A DNA stretch of 64,000 nucleotides, from positions 2,191,952 through 2,255,951 of the forward strand of contig NC_064543.1 in the NCBI RefSeq assembly GCF_023856365.1. The letters run 5' to 3'. Shown here piece after piece: positions 25,926-49,290 of the stretch (positions within the stretch are counted from its first letter, which is position 1; each line of letters opens with the position of its first letter). The notes beneath the pieces were generated by a model. The model saw only the letters and a program-made list of their open reading frames with translations. It was not told where the DNA came from and searched no databases. A program made the position numbers and the translations under genes. The DNA comes from Brienomyrus brachyistius. Taxonomy: Eukaryota; Chordata; Actinopteri; Osteoglossiformes; Mormyridae.

Positions 25926-26338
25926 GGCCTGTTTCTACGTGTGGGATGTGGCACGGAGGCCTGTTTCTGCATGTGGGATGTGGCACGGAGGCCTGTTTCT
26001 GCATGTGGGATGTGGCACAGAGGCCTGTTTCTGCGTGTAGGATGTGGCACAGAGGCCTGTTTCAGCATGTGGGATGTGGCACGGAGGCCTGTTTCGGCAT
26101 GTGGGATGTGGCATGGAGGCCTGTTTCTGCATGTGGGATGTGGCACGGAGGCCTGTTTGTACGTGTGGGATGTGGCACGGAGGCCTGTTTCTGCATGTGG
26201 GATGTAGCATGGAGGCCCGTTTCTGCGTGTGGGATGTGGCACAGAGGCCTGTTTCTGCGTGTGGGATGTGGCATGGAGGCCTGTTTCTGCATGTGGGATG
26301 TGGCACGGAGGCCTGTTTCTGCATGTGGGATGTGGCAT
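25926..26338. repeat. 32-bp minisatellite, about 13 units
   Basis: A 32-bp unit starting GTGGGATGTGGCACGGAGGC is repeated about 13 times with point variants (CACGG/CACAG/CATGG, and TGCATGT/TGCGTGT). Because 32 is not a multiple of 3 and the unit lacks stops in every frame, all three plus-strand frames and all three minus-strand frames stay open across the array, giving spurious open frames of up to about 193 codons. The array lies about 1 kb past the tmem178b stop codon, so it could fall within or just beyond that gene's 3' end. It is not a gene. Confidence 0.9.
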
Positions 26339-27308
26339 GGGAGGACCTCACCTCTGCAATGGCATGTTTCATATTTGAAATGGTTGAGCAGATACACGAA
26401 CACATGGTGATACATTCACTCCGTAAACAGAAAAAGGCAAATGAGTACGATCACGTAAACATACCTAAATATGGCTCCACTCTCCATATCCACACTCATG
26501 GATTCAAGCATTAGCGTTTACCTCTCTCTTCTGTTTTGGATCAACGACATGACCGATATTCGTACTGCCATACTTCAAACTAAAAAAGGTCCTCGTTCAT
26601 TTCAGGAAACCACCAGCGATTCAAGGGCCCTATACTTCAGTATTACACCATAGGAATTCCTCTACAAGGCCTACAAAGAAGGCATTTCGGCAGAACTGCA
26701 CATGAACAAACCACATCTTGGGAATTATAAAGAGGAGTCTTTTTTTTTTTAAACCCAATCTATAATTATAATTTTTCAGTGTTTCTCCTGTTTGCTTCAA
26801 GCTCCTAATTCATTACTTAAATAAACAAACAAATAAACAAACAAACAAACAAATAAATAGCCTTAGACTATAATATTTTAAGGTCCATAATGATTGCAAG
26901 GTTATACCAGCATAATTTTTTCTTTCTTCCTTCATTGTCTGAGCAAGTCACAATCACAGTTCAGTTCACCCAGACACAGACAAGTGCTTCCTCAATTTGT
27001 CCATTTAGTTTCTGTTTGCTTTGCACAGTTTTCTTGATTTTTTTTTTTAATCCCAGGAGGCAAAAAGCATATGAGGGATATAGAGCACCATTGTAAGAGA
27101 ATTCAAAACACAGTTGCTGCCTGACAGTCTGGTTCAGTTCCTGTCAGGCAGCGTGCTGTTGGTCTGCAGTCAAAATGGTTCTGGAGCAGTGAACATCTGG
27201 CCCACCTTAGACTCCCAGCTTTCATTTGCACTTTGTATTTTGAAGGATGGAAAGATGGAAGGCGGGGGTCAGACCCACGTGCTGCTTGGAGCTAGCTTAC
27301 TCTGATGG
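26339..27308 (-). other. tmem178b 3' flank / probable 3' UTR
   Basis: This stretch follows the tmem178b stop codon on the minus strand. No canonical AATAAA was found close to the stop. A variant ATTAAA reads on the minus strand at 27,051-27,046. The true 3' end is unresolved. An AAAC/AAAT-type simple repeat lies at about 26,820-26,860. Confidence 0.35.
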
Positions 27309-40644
<13,336 letters not shown>

Positions 40645-40940
40645 CTTCCTGGTTTACTGGAGAATCCAGATAGAGGGCTGCGGTGGAAGCGGTGGGACAG
40701 AAAAAAAAAATCAGGGCAGCGCTCACATGTTCACACACCTCGCAGCCACAAAGATGTCGGCCGCCGTTGAGCCCCCTGCTGCTCCTTAAGGAAGCATCCT
40801 TTTGTCGTGGTACTTCAGGACAGATGCTGTCATTTTCACACCATCTGCGTCTTTCTGCATTGATTCGGGACGGACGGCAAGCAGCGCTGCGAGACGAGAT
40901 CGATGATGCAATACTCTCTTACCTCCGGGGAATCATTTGG
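40645..40940 (-). promoter_or_regulatory. tmem178b: tmem178b promoter / 5' UTR in CpG-rich DNA
   Basis: CpG density rises across exon 1 and upstream to about 40,940 and falls outside. No TATA box is visible in a sensible place. The transcription start cannot be fixed. ATGs on the minus strand upstream of the chosen start are not in a conserved frame. The island form suggests broad, CpG-type initiation. Confidence 0.55.
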
Positions 40941-41108
40941 GCAAGGCGAAAAGCATAGACTTTACACATATTCAGTTAAACACGATTAGTTTAGTGGAAA
41001 AAATAAAAACATAACTAGTGAAAAAGACCTACATAACCATTTTTTTAATCCAATGTCGGTAGAAAATGTATCAGGGACACCTATATAGTAGTTATTTTAA
41101 ATTAACAA

Positions 41109-41370
41109 ATATAAGTGGCTCAGTGGCTGCCACTGCTACCTCAAGAGTTAAAAATCCAAACTCCCTGTGTTTGAAGTTTGCATATATATCCCGGGTCACA
41201 TGGATGCTTTGGGTTAACAGATAGTGTATCCCGGGTAATTGATGTCTCGCAATTTCCTGTGGTGTCTGTGTGTATCCAATGATGGACTGGCATCTGGTCC
41301 AGGTACCTCTCTCTGTAAACCTGGTTGCTGAGTGGTTGGAAGATGAATGGACAAATGGATGTACATACAT
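41109..41370 (+). mobile_element. Decayed fish SINE
   Basis: It starts AAGTGGCTCAGTGGCTGCC, a promoter-like head. It continues with GAAGTTTGCATATATATCCC, GGTGTCTGTGTGTATCCAAT and GATGGACTGGCATCTGGTCC, and ends in a GATGAATGGACAAATGGATG tail. The order is that of a tRNA-derived fish SINE of the family at 35,853, with heavy mutation. Confidence 0.6.
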
Positions 41371-41924
41371 TTGCATTTCTGTAGGAAATTAGTGACATTT
41401 TCAGAGTGATCATTCGGGGATGCTTACTATGTGTCTGTTGGATGGATAGCTATATTAAAACAAGAGGTGAACTTTAGAACATTGTTATTATTTGAAGTAT
41501 TGATTGAATTACTACTACATCCCATCCAGGGTTTTTCGCAGCCTTGTCCTGTTGGAATGTCTGCCCCCGAATCAGCCGCCTGCAAGATATTCTCTACTGT
41601 TAGTGTACAGTACAGTCACTTTGGCTTTAACATTTTTGCTGAACTGGATGTTTTACAGTGCATTTCTCAGTCGTAATAATGGGGAATGGCAGCATCGCTG
41701 CACTGTGATGAAAAATTCATTACGTTCCCTGACACTTTCACATATCGCCTTCGTTGCTTTGGCAGCCTGTAATGTCATTTAGCTTGCAAGCAGTAATGCA
41801 GTATGAATCCTTTACAGCCAACAGTGAGAATGAATCCATGCAATTTAGATTTATGGATAAACTTTTTTTTTCCCTTTAAAATTCAGTGGTTCACTGGTGA
41901 GAACTGTCAAATTTCAGATCCCTG

Positions 41925-42549
41925 AGCATCCAGTTCTCAGGCTCCTGTCTCAGGCTGTATCCTCAGGCAGGTACAACACACTGTGCTTCCTGAGGAGGCT
42001 AAAGAGCTTTGGAGTGGGAACTAAGCGGCTAGCAGACTTTTACTGATGCACAACAGAGAGCATCCTGACGGGATGCATCACTGCGTGGTTTGGTCACTTG
42101 ACAGCTCAGGATTTCAAGCCACTACAAAGACTTTTTTAGGACAGCTTCCAAATTATTGGCTCTGACTTTCCACATCTCCAGGCCCTTCACAACACCCATT
42201 GTCAGAAGAGAGCTGAAAATGACGCCTTCACACCACAACCCTCTGGTAACTGCTACAGAAACATCGCTTCAGATACCTTCTTTTCTCAGGAAATTAGAAA
42301 TGTAAACACCCCGAGACTGACACCAAAACCCTGTGAATAATTCCTCAACTGTGTAAAACTGTTGCATATTTAACGTAAATATTCAAAATAAACAATATTG
42401 CCATTCCTCTGCTGTTTGTTTGCAATATATTGTATTTGTACAAATTAATGTGCCATTGCACTGTATTGTACTGTAAAATTTTGGTGTTGTACCCATTTCC
42501 ACATTTCTAGTTTGGGGAGTAACAATTATTTCACTGTATTATGTGAATA
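41925..42549 (+). pseudogene. L2-like LINE 3' fragment
   Basis: The plus strand encodes a broken chain, LCFLRRLKSFGVGTKRLADF, then ESILTGCITAWFG, which is the C-terminal region of L2/Rex-type LINE ORF2 proteins (FLRRL, SILTxxITxWYG). In-frame stops are present (TACTGATGC and TTTTTTAGG). The region to 42,549 reads like the 3' tail, with ATTTCACTGTATTATGTG near its end. The 5' part is missing. Confidence 0.65.
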
Positions 42550-42563
42550 TTCACTGCAACAAA
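42550..42563. repeat. Target-site duplication, left copy
   Basis: TTCACTGCAACAAA, identical to 44,315-44,328. The pair brackets the LINE at 42,564-44,314. Confidence 0.85.
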
Positions 42564-44314
42564 TTCATTTACATCATTTTCGCCCTCCACCCCTTCCGGG
42601 GTATGGGCCGCCAAAGGTAGATCTCCAGAGGTTTCTGTCCTGGGCCATTCTTTCTAGTTGACTCCAGGTGTAGCCCATCCTTGTCATTTCTGCCTCGAGG
42701 TCTCGTCTCCAGGTGTTTCTTGGACGGCCTCTCTTCCGCTTGCCTTGGGGGTTCCATCTGAGAGCCTGTCTGGTGATGTTGGTTTGTGGTTTGCGGAGGG
42801 TATGCCCTATCTATCCCCATCTTCTCTTCCAGATTTCTGCTTCTACTGAAGGTTGGTAGGTCTTTTCCCATAGGCTGGTGTTACTGATGGTGTCTGGCCA
42901 GCGGATGTGGAGAATCTTTCTGAGACAGGTGTTGATGAACGTCTGGATTCTTCGGATGTTGGTTTTGGTTGTCCTCCAGGTTTCGGCTCCGTACAACAAT
43001 ACTGACTTCACGTTGGAATTGAACAGACGGATCTTGGTGGTCAAGGTCAGTTCTCTGGAAGCCCAGATGTTCTTGAGCTGGATGAAGGCGGCTCTTGCTT
43101 TGCCGATCCTTGCCTTGACATCTGTATCTGTTCCACCCTGCTGGTCGATGATGCTGCCCAGGTAGGTGAAGGACTGTACCTCCTCCTGGGAACTTCCATT
43201 CACGGTGACTGGGTTGTTGCTGTTGGAGTTGGTCTTAAGAATCTTGGTCTTCTCCGTGTGGATGTTGAGTCCAACCTGTCATGATGTGGTTGCCAGCACA
43301 TTGATCTTTCCTTGCATCTGCTGCTGACTGTGGGAGAGAAGAGCGAGATCGTCTGCAAAGTCTAGGCCTTCCAATTGGCTCCACAAGGTCCACTGGATTC
43401 CATTTCTGCATTCAGTGGTGGATGTCTTCATGATCCAGTCGATAGCGATGAGGAAGAGGAACGGGGATAACAAGCACCCCTGTCGGACTTCTGTCTTCAC
43501 TTGGAAGCTGTTGGTGAGCTGCCCTCCGTGGATCACTCTGCAGGTTGTTCCCTCGTATGAGCTCTTGATCAGGTTGACCACCTTGGCTGGGATGCCATAG
43601 TGCCGGAGGAGCTTCCAGAGAGTCTCTCGATCCACACTGTCGAACGCCTTCTCATAGTCGACAAAGCTGATGTACAATGGTGTGTTCCACTCCAAGCACT
43701 GCTCTACTATGATGCGCAGCATTGCGATTTGGTCTGTGCATGATCGGTTCTGTCGGAAACCTGCTTGCTCATCTCGTAGTTTTGGGTCGACGATGTCCTT
43801 CATCCACTCTAGGAGGATCCGGTTGAAGACCTTGCCTGGCACTGACAGGAGTGTGATGCCTCTGTAGTTGTTACAGTTACTGAGGTCCCCTTTTTTTGGA
43901 AGCTTGACTAGGTAGCCCTCCTTCCAGTCGGTCGGTATCTCTTCCTTTTCCCAGATCTTCTCGAAAAGGGGGTACAGCATCTCGACCGAAGCTTCCAGGT
44001 CTGCCTTCAGGGCTTCTGCTGGTATGTCATCAGGTCCTACTGCCCTCCCGTTCTTCATCAGAATGATGGCCTTCCTGATCTCTTCCCTTGTTGGCCTGCT
44101 GCAGTTGATGGGGAGATCTTCGGTGGCTGGGTTGATGTTTGGGGGGGGTTTGGTGGTACTGGTCTGTTCAGAAGCTCCTCACAATGTTCAGACCATCTAT
44201 TCATCTGCTGTTCTAATCCTGTGATGGCCTTTCCCTCCTTGTCTCTGACAGGTCGCTCTGGTCCGTTGTACTTTCCAGATAGTTTCTTAGTTGTGTCATA
44301 CAGTTGTTTCATGT
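42564..44314 (-). mobile_element. 5'-truncated non-LTR retrotransposon
   Basis: A 1.75 kb insertion bounded by a perfect 14-bp duplication. On the minus strand it carries the 3' two-thirds of an ORF2: the start of reverse transcriptase (GRAVGPDDIPAEALKAD), the finger motif LPKKGDLSNCNNYRGI, FVDYEKAFDSVDR, RQGCLLSPFLF and the catalytic FADDLALLS, then a C-terminal region with TYLGSIIDQQGGTD, SVLLYGAETWRTT and a HIRWPDTISN-like motif. It ends in a short ATGATGTAAATG tail. The truncation at the 5' end is typical of target-primed integration. The clade is I/Nimb-like or RTE-like. Confidence 0.88.
42576..44312 (-). pseudogene. Reverse transcriptase ORF2 fragment, broken
   Basis: Reading from 44,312 downwards there is a short 5' segment (44,312-44,058), the reverse-transcriptase block (44,058-43,279, 259 codons ending at a TGA in the sequence ACATCATGACAG), then the C-terminal block in the same frame (43,203-42,811), and finally a frameshift near 42,850 before [18 protein letters not shown] sequence and a stop near 42,571. 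There are thus at least one stop and two frame changes, so no active enzyme is encoded here. Confidence 0.8.
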
Positions 44315-44328
44315 TTCACTGCAACAAA
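44315..44328. repeat. Target-site duplication, right copy
   Basis: TTCACTGCAACAAA, identical to 42,550-42,563. Confidence 0.85.
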
Positions 44329-45885
44329 GCTTAAAACTAAATTATGCGGGCGGGACAAAAATCAGATGATACGCCCATTCACTCAGTTCACAGCTCTTGC
44401 TACCTGTCATTATACATGATGATGTACGTCTACATTCTGATGTACAGCTGTCAAGTGTAGCCATTCTATTATCTGATGACCAGTGAATCTGCAATTGTTT
44501 TCCTCCCATATTGCATCAAAATGCCCGTCTTTGTTCCCCCCCCCTCCCCCACTGTTTCCATGTTCTGCTTGCAATCATACCCAGAGGGTCTGACAATCCT
44601 GTGAAGGCTGCACCCAAATAATTTTACGTCTTTGCCCTTTCTATACGACTCATTCTTGGCAACAGATCGGTATGACAATGAACTGCCACTACAATGACTA
44701 CCACTAATCATTTTATGCATTGAGCGAAAAAATGGATGAAACGAAAAGATCAAGAGTGAATGTCGAGCAGAATCATTACCAGAAAAACCGATGCCTTCGC
44801 ATACATAGTCGACACTGTCATTACAGACTCTGCTTTGCTCTTCTCTGAGGACACATCTTGGCATTGAATGATCGGCAGCTTTCAAACTACCTCAGGAGGA
44901 GGAAACTGCAAAGCAAGGAATGGCATTATAGACCAAACAGTGAAGTTAAATTTGTGGGCTTGTTATGGAAAAAAAGAAACGATATATTATCTCCCTGCAT
45001 CGAGTGACCAAAGCCAAGGGCAAGAACAGCAACTGTGGTTTAGAGAAACAGCTGAGAGTAAAAAGCCAGACAAGTGAAACACACAAACAAGCAAAACCAA
45101 AGCGGCAGGAACAACAATCGCAATCAGTCAAGCAATGCAATGCTGAATCCAAGAGAGTCAGTAAATACAGCAGGCTGAATAACGAAAGCGAGCAAAAGCT
45201 GCCGGGAAGCGAACGGCAGGCGGTTTATATTCACTTCTGGGTGGCGATATCGAGCGGCAGATGGAACCTGGGCTGGAATCCCGGAATGGAGCAGAGACAG
45301 GAGGGCTGGGTGGACAGAACGCTGGAGAATGAGTACGATACCTCGCAGGACAAAACAAACCTTTGATTAATCGAGGAGGACAGGATGTCCAGGGTGCCAG
45401 AGTTTGACCACCACTGTGCCAGCAAAGTGAGTCAATATGCAGATCCACGAACTGAAGGTTTTTTTAAGCCCAGCTGGTGAACAAACATCACTATTCAGTG
45501 GTACTGCTTTCCTAGAGAGCGTATGTTTTTGAAGACTCATTCCTCCATATGCTGGATTGTGTTCAATGTTCATTGTTCAATGTTCCCACGAGCACAGAAG
45601 CTTAAGAGCTGCAATGTATCAAGCCAATAAAATGCAATACAAGAGATCTGGCTTGTTATTACTGGAAATGTTTAATACCGTTACAAAGAAGCAAACTAGG
45701 GCCAAGGCGCAACAATGAATACCTAGAAAGGTCAAGCACCCACAGAACAGACACCGTGCTGTAAAAACGGTGCTGTCCATTGGATAAGATGAGGAGTCCT
45801 AACCCTCATCATAAATGACATCATAAAAGATCCTTGGGCATCTTCCGAAAGTGTAAGGCTGTTACCCCGACGTCCTGGCTAAACC
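44329..45885. other. Non-coding DNA
   Basis: No supported gene. A plus-strand frame of 133 codons (44,965-45,366) is Lys/Gln/Ser-rich and lacks any recognisable domain or splice context. I treat it as chance. Confidence 0.4.
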
Positions 45886-45887
45886 TT

Positions 45888-46095
45888 TCAGAACTGGCCT
45901 CTTATATGTAATTGGTGAATTCTCTCCTGTTCCTTCACCACCTTAGCTACTGTGTGGTGAGCGTACTGGCGTAGAACAGCTGCTGTCGCATCATCCAGGT
46001 GGGGGCTACGCTGTGGTTGTAGTTCAAGTGGCTCCCCATTGGTTCTGTTAAGCGTTTTGGGCGTCTTGAAAAGCGCTACATACACACAAGTCATT
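45888..46095 (+). mobile_element. Interspersed repeat with SINE-like 3' end
   Basis: The order of CACCTTAGCTACTGTGTGG, GGTGAGCGTACTGGCG, GTCGCATCATCCAGGTGGG, GGCTCCCCATTGG, TTAAGCGTTTTGGGCGTCTT and GAAAAGCGCTACAT is that of a repeat common in fish genomes, often ending 'AAAAGCGCTATATAAA'. It is non-coding. Confidence 0.65.
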
Positions 46096-47870
46096 CACTC
46101 AGACACAAAATTGATATTGTAGAATGTGTCCGGCAAAATGTGTCACATGCTGATGAAATCCAGACACAAGCCCTTAACTGACCCAAAAAACTCCCGCAAA
46201 TCACCCTCATCAAGATCAGAAAAATGATTAAAGCTCAAGTTCAATGATAGCAAGAGAGGGAGACCCTCAAATATTTCAGATCGACCTCAAGAGAAATTGT
46301 TGCGAATGATTGTTGTGAATTAACCCTGGACCTCTGAAGCTGGCATAGTCCCATCAAAATATGTTATTCCCACAAAGAAATATTTTTAAACTGAAGAGTC
46401 CCCTAAGTGTGTCTCCGAACAAAAATGGACTAAGAGGGTAATGACGGGATGCCTTTAAAGCCAATATAACTGCAATCTACATCTGAAGAACCTAAGTAAC
46501 AGCTGCAAAAGGGCAGAAACTGACAATGATGGACCAGCAGCAGGACGGAGGACTGTAAGGGCAAGCTGCCGTAAGGACGGGGGAGACTGCAGTCAACAGT
46601 ACAGACTGCAAGAGAGGCACATGGTATTTTCTGATAATGACGGCTTCTGTTTAGACACATTCCACTACTGCAGGCTTAAACTAAATACTCAACCTGTATA
46701 AACATCATACACTATCCTTTCCCCCTACGGACATAACGTCCTAACGTCTCCAAGTATGAATAACATGAGAGGAAAAGGAGATTCAAGTGAGCATTGTTTC
46801 TAATACAATATTTAATCAGTCATAGAAATTGTGTCACACTGTAAAGTCCACTGGCAGAAACGTGCCTTTGATTACAGAGATCAGACGTGCAGAGTTGGAT
46901 CTGGAAGATTGTGAGTGTTGTCAAGAACCCTTAGAAAAATGAAACTTCTTAAACAGCTGAGATCGGCTGTACAGGAAACAAATTATCACATGGTCCAAAC
47001 TGATCATGTAAGTACAGTCAGAGACAAGCATTTAATAGAACAAAGTACATTCAGTTAAGTCCTACACACATGTATTATTTGACTCAAAAACACTGAAAGT
47101 CGACAGAGGCAAAGTAAAAATGCACAACTGATCTTGTTGGGTGAAGCCTCCAATGAACATATTTACCAACCTTTTTAGTTTAATGTTGAAACATATGACC
47201 TTCAGTAAGTCTGCCACAGGTCCCAAATACAGTGGCCGGTGTGTCAATACGCTGCAAATTCAGAAAACAAAATACGAAAAGGAAAACAAAAAAAAGCTAG
47301 AAATCCACTCACAACACCTTGGAAACGAGCCACAACACAACGGAAGTTTCCAGGGGACACTGAAACGAAACAGCCTATTAGGGCTGGGTGCCAGATTGAA
47401 TGTTTACAGCATATTGATGAATTTTCAAAATGAGATATGGGATTCGCATGTTGAAAACTTCCATTAAAAAGTGATTAACATGAATAGTGATAGGCTGGTA
47501 CTCTCCTTATTGGCCACTGTACCTGAAGTACTTCCAAGAACAGAGAACTCGTCAAGTATTTCATCCTTATTTGGAGGGATAGGTGGTGGCGATGATGCGT
47601 GATTGGCAGACAAATCTCAGCATAGCAGCTTGTGCATTAGATACAAGGTACAATCCACCATAACAGAACACTGAGTAAGCAGAACCTACAAGTGAATTGT
47701 TATGGCAATGCACTCCTGCCAAGAAGATTGTGTCACAGTTCAATAAGTGCAAAGCAATCCATAGCACACTCCAGTCATTTGTTGACATTTTGGGGCAAGC
47801 TTCTGGGGGGGGAGGGGGGGGGGGGAAACTGATGGCTTGCAGCAAATATTTGGTTTGTATAACAAAAAAA
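46096..47870. other. Non-coding flank downstream of slc39a13
   Basis: No coding exon was recognised. Minus-strand AATAAA signals are sparse here. One lies at 47,872-47,877 (TTTATT on the plus strand), a candidate 3' end for slc39a13. Confidence 0.4.
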
Positions 47871-47871
47871 G

Positions 47872-47877
47872 TTTATT
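47872..47877 (-). terminator. Candidate poly(A) signal of slc39a13
   Basis: AATAAA on the minus strand, about 1.34 kb after the stop codon. It would give a moderate-length 3' UTR. No transcript evidence is available, and other signals could be used. Confidence 0.35.
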
Positions 47878-49214
47878 TACAAACAGGTACACATAAGGCA
47901 AAAGATGTACTTAAAACAAGATATGCATTTTCGAAAAGCAGTCTATTCCATTACCGGAGACTCAGAGCAGCACAGCAGAAGTCAGTTGCTCAAGTTGACT
48001 GAAAAATTGAGTGAAATCGCAGAAAAACCAGACTAATAAGCATTTCATAAAATACTGCCGTTTTTAAGCACTGACCTATTCAGAAGAATAATCTCACAGG
48101 CTTATGTAGAGTTAAGTGTTACATATCATAGATGTGCATTTCCCAAACACGCAAACTAAACAAGGGAAAATTGCTAGCTCTTAAATGTTACCGGTTTATG
48201 GGAGTGAAGGTTATACACCGACATAAGAATAAAATCTGTAATAAAATAGATCACAGGGATTTAGCTGTAGCATAAGATTAGTATATTCTAGTTCTACGTA
48301 CAGGGAAAACAACCCTTTCATTCTTCAATGTCTTTGTGTGTGTATTCCTACTGCGTCATTAACGCTCAAAGACTAAATTATAGTAATTAATTTAAAAGCT
48401 TTTGAGTTTCTTTAACACAACTAATATATATACCTTCCCAGGGGCTAACACTGAGCCAAAATAAGTGTCACTCAAGAAATATAGATACAGAAAATTTTAG
48501 TCATGTGCATCGACAAAATTGCAGAGTGTATCTAAACTCTCCAGTGACACGGAAAGCAGCAGGTATGATCTGACCTTAGACTGACAACATGCCGTTTGCT
48601 TGCCGAATACCACAGAATCTAACAAAAGGCACCTGAATATGCTTGAACATACAAAATCTTATATGACAGGATATATAAATAACAGAACATAACTGACAGT
48701 GCCAATGAGGACTGTGAAACAAGGACCAATATCCAACAGCTAAAGAGCATTTAAATCAGTACATTGGCAAAGGTTAACAGATGTTTGAAGTAAAGTTGTT
48801 ATGTATGCAAGACTGATGAGAAAATATTACATTTAGCCATTTCCACGTAGTGGTACCAGTGGGTATTGGCGTGTAAATGAAGAGTAACACTTTGGGAAAC
48901 AAATAACGCATCTTTGAATGTTCATCTCAGTAGTGGTCCTGGGGAGTGTGGTGCCGCGGGCTGGATAAGCAGCCGACGGATCCCTTCGATTGAACCACAC
49001 ACACTCACGGCACGTCCACCTCTGGCATGGCTCCCACACTGGAGTGCATGTTCAAAAACCTGGACCTCGCAAGCCTCCGATTGTCTGTCCGCTTCCATTG
49101 CGAAGAAATAAACTGACTTCCTGTGACATCATTTCCACTTGACACATTAAAGTTGAGAAGTGTGTGTTGGGGGGGGGGGGGGTCTCTTTCTGCAGTGGAA
49201 GCGCACCCAGAGTG
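47878..49214 (-). other. slc39a13: slc39a13 probable 3' UTR
   Basis: Follows the TGA stop at 49,217-49,215. The extent depends on the poly(A) signal proposed at 47,872. A G-run lies at about 49,170-49,182 just after the stop. The 68-codon minus frame at 48,833-49,039 is not part of the conserved protein. Confidence 0.4.
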
Positions 49215-49290
49215 TCAGTCCACCACAGCGGACAAGACGGCCATGACTGCTATCCCACAGCACAGTAACAGGATCTGCAACAGCGAGCAC
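49215..49290 (-). CDS. slc39a13: slc39a13 coding exon 9 (last)
   Basis: 76 nt, [20 protein letters not shown] then SAVVD and TGA (TM8). The acceptor is GCCTCTAG. The ending resembles the SLFVD end of human ZIP13. Confidence 0.93.

Noticed and set aside
25829..26514. 193-codon and 156-codon frames on the plus strand and similar minus frames
   Set aside because: They are produced entirely by the 32-bp tandem repeat.
42811..44058. Treating the reverse-transcriptase frames as a host gene
   Set aside because: The motifs are those of LINE ORF2, there is a TGA and frameshifts, and the block is bracketed by a target-site duplication.
44965..45366. 133-codon plus-strand frame
   Set aside because: Low-complexity Lys/Gln/Ser-rich chain, no family, and no sign of splice sites or conservation-like pattern.
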